Positions 9,434 to 19,900 of a stretch of DNA of 58,157 nucleotides are shown piece by piece. A model generated the notes under the pieces. That model worked only from the letters and a program-made list of their open reading frames with translations. It did no database searches and was not told the DNA's origin. Positions within the stretch are counted from its first letter, which is position 1. The number at the start of each line of letters is the position of its first letter. The stretch covers positions 1 to 58,157 of the forward strand of contig JBCBST010000004.1 in the NCBI GenBank assembly GCA_039819115.1, read 5' to 3'. The position numbers were made by a program, and so were the translations under genes. This stretch comes from JBCBST01 sp039819115 (GTDB taxonomy: Bacteria > Bacteroidota > Rhodothermia > Balneolales > Balneolaceae).

Positions 9434-10309
9434 TTAATACCTGCTTCCGCGACGCTGAAAAAAGTTCATGAGGGGCTGTACATACGATTCGTTTGTTTGT
9501 ACTTCTATGGCGTCAATTTTCATTTTTAAGAAGCGCTCCTGCAGCTCCTTTTTAAACTCCGATCGCTGCTTGCTATAACTTAGGCGGACCCTGGAGCTGC
9601 TCGTATCCACCATGCGAACCGTTCCTGTTTCAGAATCACGGATTGGAATAACTCCAAGGTTTGGTAGGTCATCCTCTAATTCGTCGTTTACAACAAGGCT
9701 GACCAGATCATGCTTTTTATTCGTGATACGTAATTGTTTTTCGTAGGCCTGATCCATGAAGTCGGAAGCCAGAATCACGATAGCCTTCCGGTCTAATAAG
9801 CGATTGATGTACGCGAGTGCCTCTCCTATGTCTGTACCCTTACCTATGGGCTTGGTCGTGTACAATTCCCGTATGAGTCGGAGTACGTGGGTTTTCCCCT
9901 TTTTAGGAGGAACGACTTTTTCGATGCGATCGCTAAATAAAACAAGACCCACTTTGTCGCTGTTTTTTATAGCGCTAAAAGCGAGTACGGCACATATCTC
10001 TATGGCCAGATCCATTTTACGTTGTTCCTGGCTGCCAAACCTTCCCGATCGGGAAATATCAACACAGAGCATAAGGGTCTGTTCCCGCTCTTCTTCGAAG
10101 ATTTTGAGATAGGCTTCACCAGTTCGCGCGGTTACGTTCCAGTCAATCTGGCGAATATCGTCTCCATAGGTATACGCCCGAACCTCAGAGAACTCCATTC
10201 CTCTCCCTTTAAACGCCGATTGATACTCGCCTCCAAACAAGGAGTTAACCATGCCCTTCGTCTGAATTTCAAGCTTTTTGATCTTTTTAAGTACGTCTTT
10301 TGAAATCAT
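9434..10309 (-). CDS. DUF58 family protein (Bat/MoxR-associated)
   Basis: A 291-residue soluble protein. The DUF58 core is clear: 'GRGMEFSEVRAYTYGDDIRQIDWNVTART' region at about residues 35-65 (quoted here in part: 'YGDDIRQIDWNVTAR'), followed by a VWA-like fold with 'LCVDISRSGRFGS' near 80. DUF58 proteins are regular partners of MoxR AAA+ ATPases and VWA proteins; direct function is not known. Here it reads toward the M23 gene and is separated by that gene from the other Bat-like genes. No MoxR gene lies upstream; instead there is a 343-bp AT-rich intergenic region shared with the divergent surface-protein cluster. Confidence 0.92.
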   Translation of the reverse strand: MISKDVLKKIKKLEIQTKGMVNSLFGGEYQSAFKGRGMEFSEVRAYTYGDDIRQIDWNVTARTGEAYLKIFEEEREQTLMLCVDISRSGRFGSQEQRKMDLAIEICAVLAFSAIKNSDKVGLVLFSDRIEKVVPPKKGKTHVLRLIRELYTTKPIGKGTDIGEALAYINRLLDRKAIVILASDFMDQAYEKQLRITNKKHDLVSLVVNDELEDDLPNLGVIPIRDSETGTVRMVDTSSSRVRLSYSKQRSEFKKELQERFLKMKIDAIEVQTNESYVQPLMNFFQRRGSRY

Positions 10310-10652
10310 GTTTAAACATACACTTTAAATGCAAATGCTATGTAGAATCGGGATTTAAATATTGTAAATAAATACACATAAAAAAATATTTTATGAATAG
10401 AATAAAAAATACATGAATTAATTCATCATTTGTGAATAAATACATTTTATCATCCATTCTTAAGTTTGTAAAAAACGTGCGCGGAGATGTACTAAACCGA
10501 TATTCTGCTCATCCAAGTGAATGATTAAAACTCCTTAATAAACCATTTGGTTGACTGCTCTTTCATTAAGGTAATCTAACCTCCTAATCATTGTAAAATC
10601 GGTACCTTTTTTATCGTCCAAAATGGGCTTAAATGCAAACTAAACGAACAGT
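10310..10652. promoter_or_regulatory. AT-rich divergent control region
   Basis: This 343-bp spacer separates the minus-strand DUF58 gene from the plus-strand surface cluster. No gene is visible. Its DUF58-proximal half (about 10310-10460) is markedly AT-rich compared with all surrounding DNA and contains a perfect 14-bp palindrome, ATGAATTAATTCAT, at 10413-10426. TAAGTTTG at 10461-10468 fits the Bacteroidota -7 consensus TAnnTTTG, but I do not see a well-spaced -33 TTG element, so this is only a promoter candidate for the plus-strand genes. The palindrome could be an operator; that is inference. Confidence 0.4.
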
Positions 10653-11144
10653 ATGAAAAAGCAACTTTCCATTTTACTACTTGTACTTTTGGGAACTGTA
10701 AGCCAGATAATGGCTCAGCAAAATGCAATCGGACCTGTTTCTTCTGTCATCGAGGTGTATGTAATTACTACAGATAACTCCGGTAACGAAGTGGCAACCA
10801 AAACCGAGCAGGTTACCCCTGGTGATGTTGTTGAATATCGCGTGATATACACCAACAACCAGAACGAGGGGATTACCAACCTACAACCTGTACTGCCTAT
10901 TCCTCTAGGCATGGAATTCATTATGAACTCTCCTTCGCCTCAAGTTGAGGGAGCGAGCATATCCAACACAGGACAGGATTTCCAAAGACTACCACTCACT
11001 CGAACCGTTCGAAAACCAGACGGGGCCACCGTGACCGAGGAAATTCCGGTCAGAGAATACCGGAGGTTACGTTGGATGGTGCCGTCTCTCGGTGCCCGCG
11101 AAAGCGTGACGCTTCGAGCCCGAGTTAAGGTGATAGATAACTAA
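10653..11144 (+). CDS. Small secreted one-domain DUF11-like protein
   Basis: A 163-residue protein with a signal peptide (MKKQLSILLLVLLG, cleavage probably after QIMA) and then a single beta-sandwich domain of the DUF11 type. Its features are 'VTPGDVVEYRVIYTNNQNE' (the 'GD.V.Y.I...N.G' pattern), 'LPIPLGMEFI' (the 'LP.G..F' strand) and a final strand 'ESVTLRARVKVIDN' at the C-terminus. Nothing follows the domain. It is the first gene of a plus-strand run of surface proteins and could be a subunit, capping or initiating component of whatever the larger DUF11 proteins build. That role is inference; the domain call is moderately strong. Confidence 0.75.
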   Translation: MKKQLSILLLVLLGTVSQIMAQQNAIGPVSSVIEVYVITTDNSGNEVATKTEQVTPGDVVEYRVIYTNNQNEGITNLQPVLPIPLGMEFIMNSPSPQVEGASISNTGQDFQRLPLTRTVRKPDGATVTEEIPVREYRRLRWMVPSLGARESVTLRARVKVIDN

Positions 11145-11205
11145 GCTCATTTTGGAAACTCAACAATCAAAAAACAAAACAACTAGACTAATCTCAGGAT
11201 TACAA

Positions 11206-13917
11206 ATGAAAACAAACACGAACAACCTACGAAGCAGAGCGTTTGGCTTTGCGGGGTTACTTTTGGTTTGGGGAGTGTTCTTTGGGTTAACCTCGACAGA
11301 GGTATTTGCTCAGGTTCCTCCTGCTAATACAACCATTGGTAACCAGGCATCGGCTACTTATACCGATGCAGGTGGTAACACACGTTCTGTTACCTCGAAC
11401 ACCGTTGAGACTGTTGTACAACAGGTGTTTGCTCTTGACCTGGAGGCTGATCTTACCAAGAACATCAGTATTGGTGGTCAGGTAACGTTCCCTCACATTG
11501 TTACGAACAATGGTAACGGTCCGGACTCATTCAATATCACCGCTGTTGATGTTGCTGCAACCGATGATTTCGATTTCGGAGCATCAAACATTGTGATTTA
11601 CCCGGATGCCGACCTCGATGGGGTGCCCGATAACTTCACGGCTCTTACGGCTACACCCAGCATTGGTGCCGGAGAATCGTATGGATTCGTTATTGTGGTT
11701 ACAGCACCTGGTACAGAAACAACCGATGGTAACGAAGCACAGGTCACAGTAACGGCAACCAGTGTTGGCGATTCCGGTCAATCTGATGTGAACACAGATA
11801 CAGCCATTCTCTCCGATGGAGCTGTAATTGATGTTCAAAAGTCGTTCAGTCAGTCTACGGCTGCTGCCGGCGACACTATCACCGTAACCTTCCGATTCAG
11901 CAACAACGGTAACCAGGCTGCGACCAACCTGCGTATCCAGGATCCGCTACCTGATAGCTTGAAGTATGTTGCCGGTACCGGAGAGTGGAGTGGATCATCT
12001 TCTGCTCTTACCGATGGTAACAACGGTTTTGAAGCCAACGGTATTGACTATCAGTACTTCGATAATGGTAACCCGTTCTCTGCGGATTCTGTGGTATCTA
12101 TCATCCAGAATCTGGGTGCCGGTCAGTCTGCAACTATCCAGTTCGATGTGGAAGTCGGTAGCGTTTCAGGAGCCCGATTAAACAACACCGGTCGGTTCAA
12201 ATTTGACGGCGGTGGCGGTTTTGTAAACACAAACACTGCTACGGTTGTTGTAGGAGACGATTTTGGAGTTATTAATACCGAGTCTGCACTTGATGTTACC
12301 ACTCCAAATGACTCTGTTATTGTTGCATCAGCAGCTCAGGGTGCCCGTGTTGCGTTTGTTAACTCGTACACCAACACTGGTACCACAACCGATGTGTACA
12401 ACCTGACGTTAAGCGCTGGTACATTTCCAACTGGAACCACGTTCCAGCTGTTAAAATCAGATGGTTCAGGTAATGCATTGAACCCATTCACCGATACCAA
12501 CAATGATGGTATTCCGGATACTGGCCCTGTTGCTGCAGGAGATTCTATTCAGGTTATCCTGGTAGCTAACCTGCCGGCTAATGCCACAGATGCAGGTCCT
12601 TTTGAGATTGCAAAAACAGCAACTTCTATCAATGACCCATCAGAAAGTGCCACTATCTTCGATAAGTTAGGTGAGATCACACTGAACTCGGTTGACTTAA
12701 CAAACGATGATATTGTTGGTGGCCCGGCTGTTCTTGGTGACGGAATTGGTGCAGAGGCAACTCCTGTAAAGACCATTTCCACTGATCCGAATAACACCAT
12801 CAACTTCCAGTTGTTTGTAAACAATACCGGTGGACAGGCAGATGCCTACGATATTTCTGTATTTGATACCACAGCAAACAGTTTCCCTTCCAGCTGGACG
12901 ATTACATTCAAAGATCCGGATAACGGAAACAGTGTAATCACCAACACGGGTACGATTGCAGCTGGTGCTAACAAAGAGATTACAGCAGAAATCATCATTC
13001 CTGCTGGTCAGTCTCCTGGTGACTTTGCTATTTTCTTCCAGGCTGTTTCGCCATCAAGCAACGCCAGCGATCGTATTCACGATCAGGTAACGGTAAATGT
13101 TGACCGTAACATCTCTCTCGTTAAAAACCAGACGGGTCAAATCTTCCCAGGTGGTTCCCGTGATTATGCGCATACCCTGCGTATTGATTCCAACGTAGAC
13201 GAAAACGGCCCGAGTGGATCATCTGCTCCAAACTCCAGCCTGGAAATCAGTGTATCCAACTCTGCTGCAAATGGATTTACCGCCATTGTGTACTGGGATA
13301 GAGATGCCTCTGGTACGGTTACTTCCGGTGATTCCCTTCTTACAAGTGCTGGTGCAGGTTCGCCTGGTGCATTATCTGGTACTGGTATTGGTGTACTTGA
13401 GTTTGGCGATGAGCTTCCTCTTGTCATCAAAGTAACGGCAGGTGTAGGGGTGCAGGACGGATCAACCAACACCACCACCATCACTGTAACCGATTCTAAT
13501 TCTGGTGCAACCGGAATTGCCGCTGTTGCAAATACTGATATCACCAGTGTGGTTGCCGGTTTACTGGTTATGGAAAAATCCCAATCCACAGATACAACCG
13601 GATATAACAATGGTGCGGCTGCTGGTGGTTTTGTAACCAGTCAGCTTGCTGCTTCTCCGGGTGATGTCGTGTTCTACGAAATCGAAGTAACGAATAACGG
13701 TGCGGCCAGTGTAACCGGCGTGGATATCGTAGATACCACTCCTGCTTATACCGTGCTTTCCGGTTCTGTTCGGACCATCGGTTCGGTTACCGGAACGCTG
13801 AGCATTGATGCCGATCCGGGCGATGGTAACGCGGGTACAATCCGGGTTACAGCTACTGAAATTGCTCCTTTCGAGAGTTTCAAAATCGTCTTTGCTGTAC
13901 AACTGAGAGACAGCTAA
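11206..13917 (+). CDS. Secreted multi-DUF11 repeat protein
   Basis: A 903-residue protein. I start at the ATG at 11206, preceded by AGGA at a spacing of 6; the frame extends to a TTG at 11152 but the ATG gives a good signal peptide ending VFAQVPP. The N-terminal motif 'TTIGNQASATYTDAGG...SNTVETVV' is followed by several immunoglobulin-like domains of the DUF11/conserved-repeat kind ('VIDVQKSFSQSTAAAGDTI' near 206, last one from about 784). Acidic loops such as 'DADLDGVPDN' and 'DTNNDGIPD' look like calcium-binding turns. The protein ends on the last strand of a DUF11 domain ('VFAVQLRDS') with no T9SS tail. Such proteins are usually stalks, sheaths or adhesins; exact role unknown. Confidence 0.82.
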   Translation: MKTNTNNLRSRAFGFAGLLLVWGVFFGLTSTEVFAQVPPANTTIGNQASATYTDAGGNTRSVTSNTVETVVQQVFALDLEADLTKNISIGGQVTFPHIVTNNGNGPDSFNITAVDVAATDDFDFGASNIVIYPDADLDGVPDNFTALTATPSIGAGESYGFVIVVTAPGTETTDGNEAQVTVTATSVGDSGQSDVNTDTAILSDGAVIDVQKSFSQSTAAAGDTITVTFRFSNNGNQAATNLRIQDPLPDSLKYVAGTGEWSGSSSALTDGNNGFEANGIDYQYFDNGNPFSADSVVSIIQNLGAGQSATIQFDVEVGSVSGARLNNTGRFKFDGGGGFVNTNTATVVVGDDFGVINTESALDVTTPNDSVIVASAAQGARVAFVNSYTNTGTTTDVYNLTLSAGTFPTGTTFQLLKSDGSGNALNPFTDTNNDGIPDTGPVAAGDSIQVILVANLPANATDAGPFEIAKTATSINDPSESATIFDKLGEITLNSVDLTNDDIVGGPAVLGDGIGAEATPVKTISTDPNNTINFQLFVNNTGGQADAYDISVFDTTANSFPSSWTITFKDPDNGNSVITNTGTIAAGANKEITAEIIIPAGQSPGDFAIFFQAVSPSSNASDRIHDQVTVNVDRNISLVKNQTGQIFPGGSRDYAHTLRIDSNVDENGPSGSSAPNSSLEISVSNSAANGFTAIVYWDRDASGTVTSGDSLLTSAGAGSPGALSGTGIGVLEFGDELPLVIKVTAGVGVQDGSTNTTTITVTDSNSGATGIAAVANTDITSVVAGLLVMEKSQSTDTTGYNNGAAAGGFVTSQLAASPGDVVFYEIEVTNNGAASVTGVDIVDTTPAYTVLSGSVRTIGSVTGTLSIDADPGDGNAGTIRVTATEIAPFESFKIVFAVQLRDS

Positions 13918-13946
13918 CCCAAGTTTGCATTAACCCAGATACTGAG

Positions 13947-13966
13947 ATGGAGGTTGGCCCCTCCAT
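13947..13966 (+). terminator. Intergenic hairpin, possible attenuator
   Basis: A perfect 7-bp stem (ATGGAGG/CCTCCAT) with a 6-base loop lies in the 67-bp gap between the multi-DUF11 gene and the giant barrel gene. It is followed by a short pyrimidine-rich stretch and not by a clean U-run, so it may be a weak terminator or an RNA-stabilising structure that sets the ratio of the two products. Confidence 0.35.
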
Positions 13967-13984
13967 TTCTACTTAACTCAATTG

Positions 13985-16900
13985 ATGCGTACTAGTTTCA
14001 CCCATATTTTATTTTTTGTCCTGCTTTTTGCGGGGTTGGGGGAGCTGTACGCACAATCTTCAGATACTACCGGGGTAGCACCCCTTAATGAACTGATTCC
14101 AAACACGGCATTTGGAACTTACATCAGCAGTGGTGGAGAAACCGTGGAAATCCAGTCGAATACGGTAGAAATATCCGTACTTCCGTATGAAGCGGCTATT
14201 CTTTTCCCCAGTCAGTTTAAGAGAGAAATACGGGGTAACCGGGTTTCTTATACCCATTTTTATCGAAACATCGGGAATATCCCATTTACCGTAGATATTG
14301 AAATCGTAAACCTGGATCAGGATGATTACGATTTGGAAGAAGTAACCATCGATTTCCGCTCAGATGGTGTTCAAAACAAGTCGGCCCTGACAGCAGTGAA
14401 AGGGGCAGCAAACACAGGAGGTCTTGTTGCCGAGTTGACTACGACTTTGCAGCCAAACGAGACGTTTGAATTTGCCTACTCGGGTCGCATTAATGAGGAA
14501 ATACGCGGAGCCATTGAATCGGTTGTACTGGTTCAGGGAACAAGCCGCGAATCCGGGTTCCTTGTACAGAACTTTGATACTACCCGAACCTTCAACGGTA
14601 CGGTCATTGATCTGGAAAAAGAGGCTGTCAAGCTCAATGAAGACCTGGAACAGGGAGACACCTTTGATTATGTGGTACGGGGGGTAAACTCCAGTGAGCT
14701 TGGATCGGATTTAACGGCACTGGGAAGGGATATACTCCTCGACGGTAATGTACTGAGTAAAGTGGTGCTCAGAGATTCCATTCCTGCAAACCTGACCTTC
14801 CAGGCGTTTAAAAATGTACCTAAGGGTCAGAATGTGTACCACGTATTCGGCGCCGAGGAATTTGAGTTTACCACGGTTCAACCCCAGGATCTCAGCCAGG
14901 TAGATGTGATCGCCATACTCTACGATTCCATCACGGTGGATGAACAGTTTGAATTCTCATTTGAGGTAGAAGTAAATGAAAACGCAGCCGGACAAATTAT
15001 AAATATTGCAGAGGTAAGTTTTACCGATCAGGATGGAACCCGTCAAAGTTCCACTGCATCTAACCAGGTGATTGATTTGCTACCTGAGCGTGATGCCGAG
15101 ATCAACTATTTCACCGATCAGAACTTCGTGACCCGTACGAATACCTCATCCGTTGGGTCTGATCTACACGTAGAGGCTGATGCCGGACGTTGTAATATAT
15201 CGGCTGGGATTGTAGATCGGGTAGCCATCACTATTCGTTCGGTGCTTACAGGAGACCAGGAAGAATTTGAAGGTGTGGAAACCGGGCCTAACACCGGTAT
15301 GTTCCGTATTCCAAATCCGGTTCCCACCCGCGATTTCCGAGAATTTACTGTAACACCCGGTAATGAGATTATTGAAGCCGCAGAAGAAGATGAACTGGTT
15401 GCTGTACTTACCTGCCCTGCTGTTCGTATTGAAGACGAAGTAACCACTTCTCTTCGGGTAGATCCATTCGGTATTGTATTTGATAGTGACACGGATGCAC
15501 CGGTTGCCGGTGCTGAAGTGCGTATTATTGATCTTACCGGACAGGGAAATGGAGGTAATGCCGGAGGGTTAGCCCAGGTGTTTGATGTGGATGGCACCAC
15601 ACCATTTGAAAATCCCCAGATTACGGGAGAAGACGGTCGCTTTAGCTTCCCTTTCCTTAATCCCAGTACGTATCGCGTTGAGGTTGGCACTCCCCAGTTA
15701 TATGTGTTTCCATCCCAGGTTAATCGTCAATTCCTTCCTGAAACCCGCAACATCGATACACTCGCTTCTTATGGCCAGACCTTTTCCATTGAAAATAACG
15801 CGGCCGGTTTAGATTTCGATATCCCACTGGATGGTCAGTCCCGTAATGTGCTGTTTACCGAAAAGACGGTAGATCAGAGCACAGTGGAAATCGGCGAATT
15901 TGTGAATTATACCGTAACCATCCGCAGTATTGCGGTGAATACCGTGCGTGAACTGATCATCCGGGACGAACTACCCTTTGGGTTTGAATATCAACCCGGT
16001 TCTGCCCGGTTAGACGGTACGTTTATTCCCGATCCGGAAGGGGGGAGAGGACCGCTGCTAACGTTCCAGGTCGATTCCATTCTGACCGGACAAACAAGGA
16101 CATTGAATTACCGTGTGTATGTTGGACCTGGGGCAGAAAACGGCGACGGTATTAACACCGCCATTGCCCAGGGCGACACCAGTTTTATTGCCAAAAGCAG
16201 TAACCAGGCACAGGTTCAGATTGAAGTAAGCGGTGGTGTGTTCAGCCAGGAAGGTTTCATCTTCGGTAAAGTCTTCATGGACTGTGATGAGAACGACATT
16301 CAGAGCTACGACGAGCTGGGTGTGCCCGGTGTTCGTCTGTATCTGGAAGATGGTACGTTTGTAGAGACGGATGCGGAAGGGAAATATAGTATCTATGGCA
16401 TTCGGCCCAATAAACATGTGCTGAAAGTAGATAATACAACCCTTCCAAAAGGTGCCTTGTTAGCAGAGCTGGATAACCGGCACGCCGGAGATCCTTCAAG
16501 CCGGTTCGTAGACCTTAAGAAAGGGGAAATGCATCGTGCCGATTTCGCCATCTGTAATTGTGATGCCCGTATGTTTGAATCGGTGTATGCACGCATTGAG
16601 GCATTGGCTGGTGTTGATCCCCTTGCTGCTTCGGTAACGGAAAACTTTCAATTCGATGATCGCCGGAACGGAAACGGTTTACAAGCCGGGCAGGCATCAG
16701 GTATTGTAGGTGCAAATCGTAGCCTGGGAGATGACGAAGGTGTACAGACTCCGGCAGAACGTGCTGACTCTGTAAGCATAGCTGCTGATTCTGCAATGAC
16801 CGGTGAGCCTTTACTCGAAGATGCTATCCTGTTTGCCGACGCTACCCTCAGCATTATGAACCTTGCCGATGGAGACACGCTCAATACCGGGTTTGCCAAT

Positions 16901-19900
16901 ATCTGGGTGAAGTCAAGAACAGGTGCGATGATCGACTTATTTGTGAATGATGAGGTAGTAGGGGCTTCGCAAATCGGTAAAAAAGCTGTTTCTCAGGAAG
17001 GAGTACAGGGTCTTGAATACATAGCCGTTGAACTCACCCCGGGTGTTAACCTGATTTCTGCTGTTGAGGCCGATCCGTTTGGTAATGTGAGGGGAGAGGA
17101 AACCATTCAGGTATTTGTACCGGGCGACCTGTTCAAAATCGATATTCAGATTTACGAAAATCACATTCCTGCTAATGGTCTGGATGCCGCTAAAGTGCGT
17201 ATTCGATTACTGGATGCCAATCATATTAAAATAGGTGCTCCTACTCAGCTTACCCTCGATGTGGATTATGGACAGTGGAACGTCAATGACTTGAATCCGA
17301 ATGAGCCCGGAACCCAGATCCTGGTAGAAAACGGGGAACTGTTCGCAGAATTAAGATCGATGACAGATCCTAAAACGACCCGTGTTCGTGCTAATGTCGG
17401 GGTGATTGAAACTGAGGAAGTCGTCCATTTTGTTCCCGATCTGCGACCATTGATAGCAGCAGGTATCATTGAAGGCACCATTAGACTGAACCAAAGCGTG
17501 AATGTATCATCGGCATTAGAAGACGATGGTTTTGAGCGTGAATTACAGCAGTTATCCACCGATTTTGGAAGCTTCACCGGCGACTCCCGTATCGCCTTCT
17601 TCCTGAAAGGAAAGGTGAGGGGTAATGCCTTACTTACGGCAGGATACGATTCGGAACGAAGCCAGGACGATCGTCTTTTCCGTGATATTCAACCCGATGA
17701 GTTCTACCCTGTATATGGAGATAACTCCCTGAGAGGATTCGATGCTCAAAGCACCGGCCGTCTGTATGTTCGGGTAGACAAGAATAAAACCTACGCCCTC
17801 TATGGTGACTTCATCACTCAGGAGCGTGACGAAGCCCGACAACTGGGTGATTATAGCCGTGCCCAGACCGGTTTTAAAGCAAATGTGGAGAAAAACGGAT
17901 TCTCGGTAGAAGGATTTGCAAGCAGTGCCTATTCAACCCGGCGAATCCGCGAATTCCGTGCTCAGGGCCTTTCGCGGTATGAAATCCTGAATGACAATGG
18001 CGATCTGGAGCAGGGCATTGTAAATCAGAGCGAGATCATAGAACTGGTTACCTACGACCGGGAACAACCGGATGTGATCCTCGACGTTCAGAGACTCACC
18101 CGGTTTGTGGATTATGCGCTTGAAGTATTTACCAGCACCATCATTTTTACACAACCCATTTTCTCGGTAGATGAGAGCTTTAACCCGGTATTTATTCGGG
18201 TAACCTACGAAGCGGATAATAATGACGAACGATACCTGATTGCCGGTGCAACTGCCAAGTACGAAGTACAGAATAAAGGTTCGGTATCGGCAAGTGTGGT
18301 TCAGGACGACAACCCGGAAAATGAGTTTATGCTTTCGTCGGTAAACGGAAAGCTGAATGTGGGTAAAAACACCCGGGTTATTGCCGAGGTTGCTCAGACA
18401 ACGACCGACTTAGAAGGAACCGGGGCCGCAGGGCGTATCGAAATTCAGCACAAAGGAAAGAAATTAACCGCCCTGGGTCAGGTAGGACGTTCTGCGGATA
18501 ACTTTGCCAACCAGGCCGGTACACTGGGGCAGGGCAGAACCGAAGCCAGAGCCCGGGCCTCTTATAAATTAGGCTCGAAAACCAAAGTGAGCAGTGAATT
18601 CCTGATCTCACAAAGTGATACATCCTCTCAGCAAACCATTGGTGGATTGTTTGATCTGCGCCAAACCATTACATCGAATATTAATGCCGGCGTAGGACTG
18701 CGTTACTCTCAGCAGCAGGACCCCAATCAGGCAGAAGACATTACCAATACGAACCTGCGTGCAAATATCACCTCCAAAGTGCCTCTGTTGAACGGGGCCT
18801 CCGTTTTCGGGGAATATGAGCAGGATTTAGAAGAAACGGATCGTCGTCTGGTAGCAGCCGGTATGGATTACCGCTTTTTTGGGAATAGCAAGTTGTATGC
18901 CCGGCATGAGTTTATTTCTTCGGCTGCAGGAAGGTTTACCTTACGCGACAATGCTCAGCGGAATAACACCGTAGTGGGATTGAAGTCTAACTTCATGAAA
19001 AACGGGGAAGTATTTAGTGAATACCGGGTGCAGGATGCATTTGATGGCCCTACCGGGCAAGCTGCTATCGGGTTGCGTAACAACTTCCAGATACGTCCCG
19101 GTTTAACAGCAAATGCCGGTTTCGAGCGACAGTTCACCGTTCGCGGTGTTGCCGGTCAAGACGCGACCGCTATTTCTGGTGCACTAGCCTATACGGCAAA
19201 CCCAAACTGGAAGGGGACTACCCGATCGGAAGCTCGTTTCTCGGGTACTTCTAATGTATATCTGAATACGGTGGGCTACGGGTTACGTATTTCTGAAGAG
19301 TGGACCTTCCTCGGTAAAAACATCGTATCGGTTTCAACTCCAACAGGAACCGGACCAGGCAGCATCTTTACTGACGCATTACGTATCCAGGAACGTTTTC
19401 GCATTGGTGCAGCCTTCCGCGATACGTATCGCAATCGCTTCGATGCCCTGTTACGCTACGAGTGGCGGTATGAGAAAGAAAACAGCAATGCGAATTTCCG
19501 GGAATACGCCCATATCTTCTCTTCGCATGCCAACTACCATCCAACAGCAGATCTGGTGGTAAGTGGCCGGGTTGCCGCCAAAGCAAGTGTTGCACAAGAT
19601 GATATTCTGAGAAGCACAAGCTTCTTGGAGATGGTTAGCGGTAGAGCTATTTATGATTTAAACGATAAATGGGATGCCGGTATCAATGCCAGTTTATTGG
19701 CAAACAGCGACTTCACCACCCGTGATTATGGTCTGGGGGTAGAGCTTGGCTTTATCATGGCGCGTAACCTCCGCGTGGCTGCCGGATTTAACTTCTTTGG
19801 TTACGAAGATGAAGACCTTGCTCCCAATAACTACACCCGAGCCGGTGCATACCTTGGGTTTGCTTACAAGTTTGATGAGCAGCTGTTTGATAACCTGTTG

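Noticed and set aside
13164..13610. Long minus-strand frames inside the surface genes
   Set aside because: They are antisense shadows of biased codons in DUF11 coding sequence, without signal peptides or known motifs.
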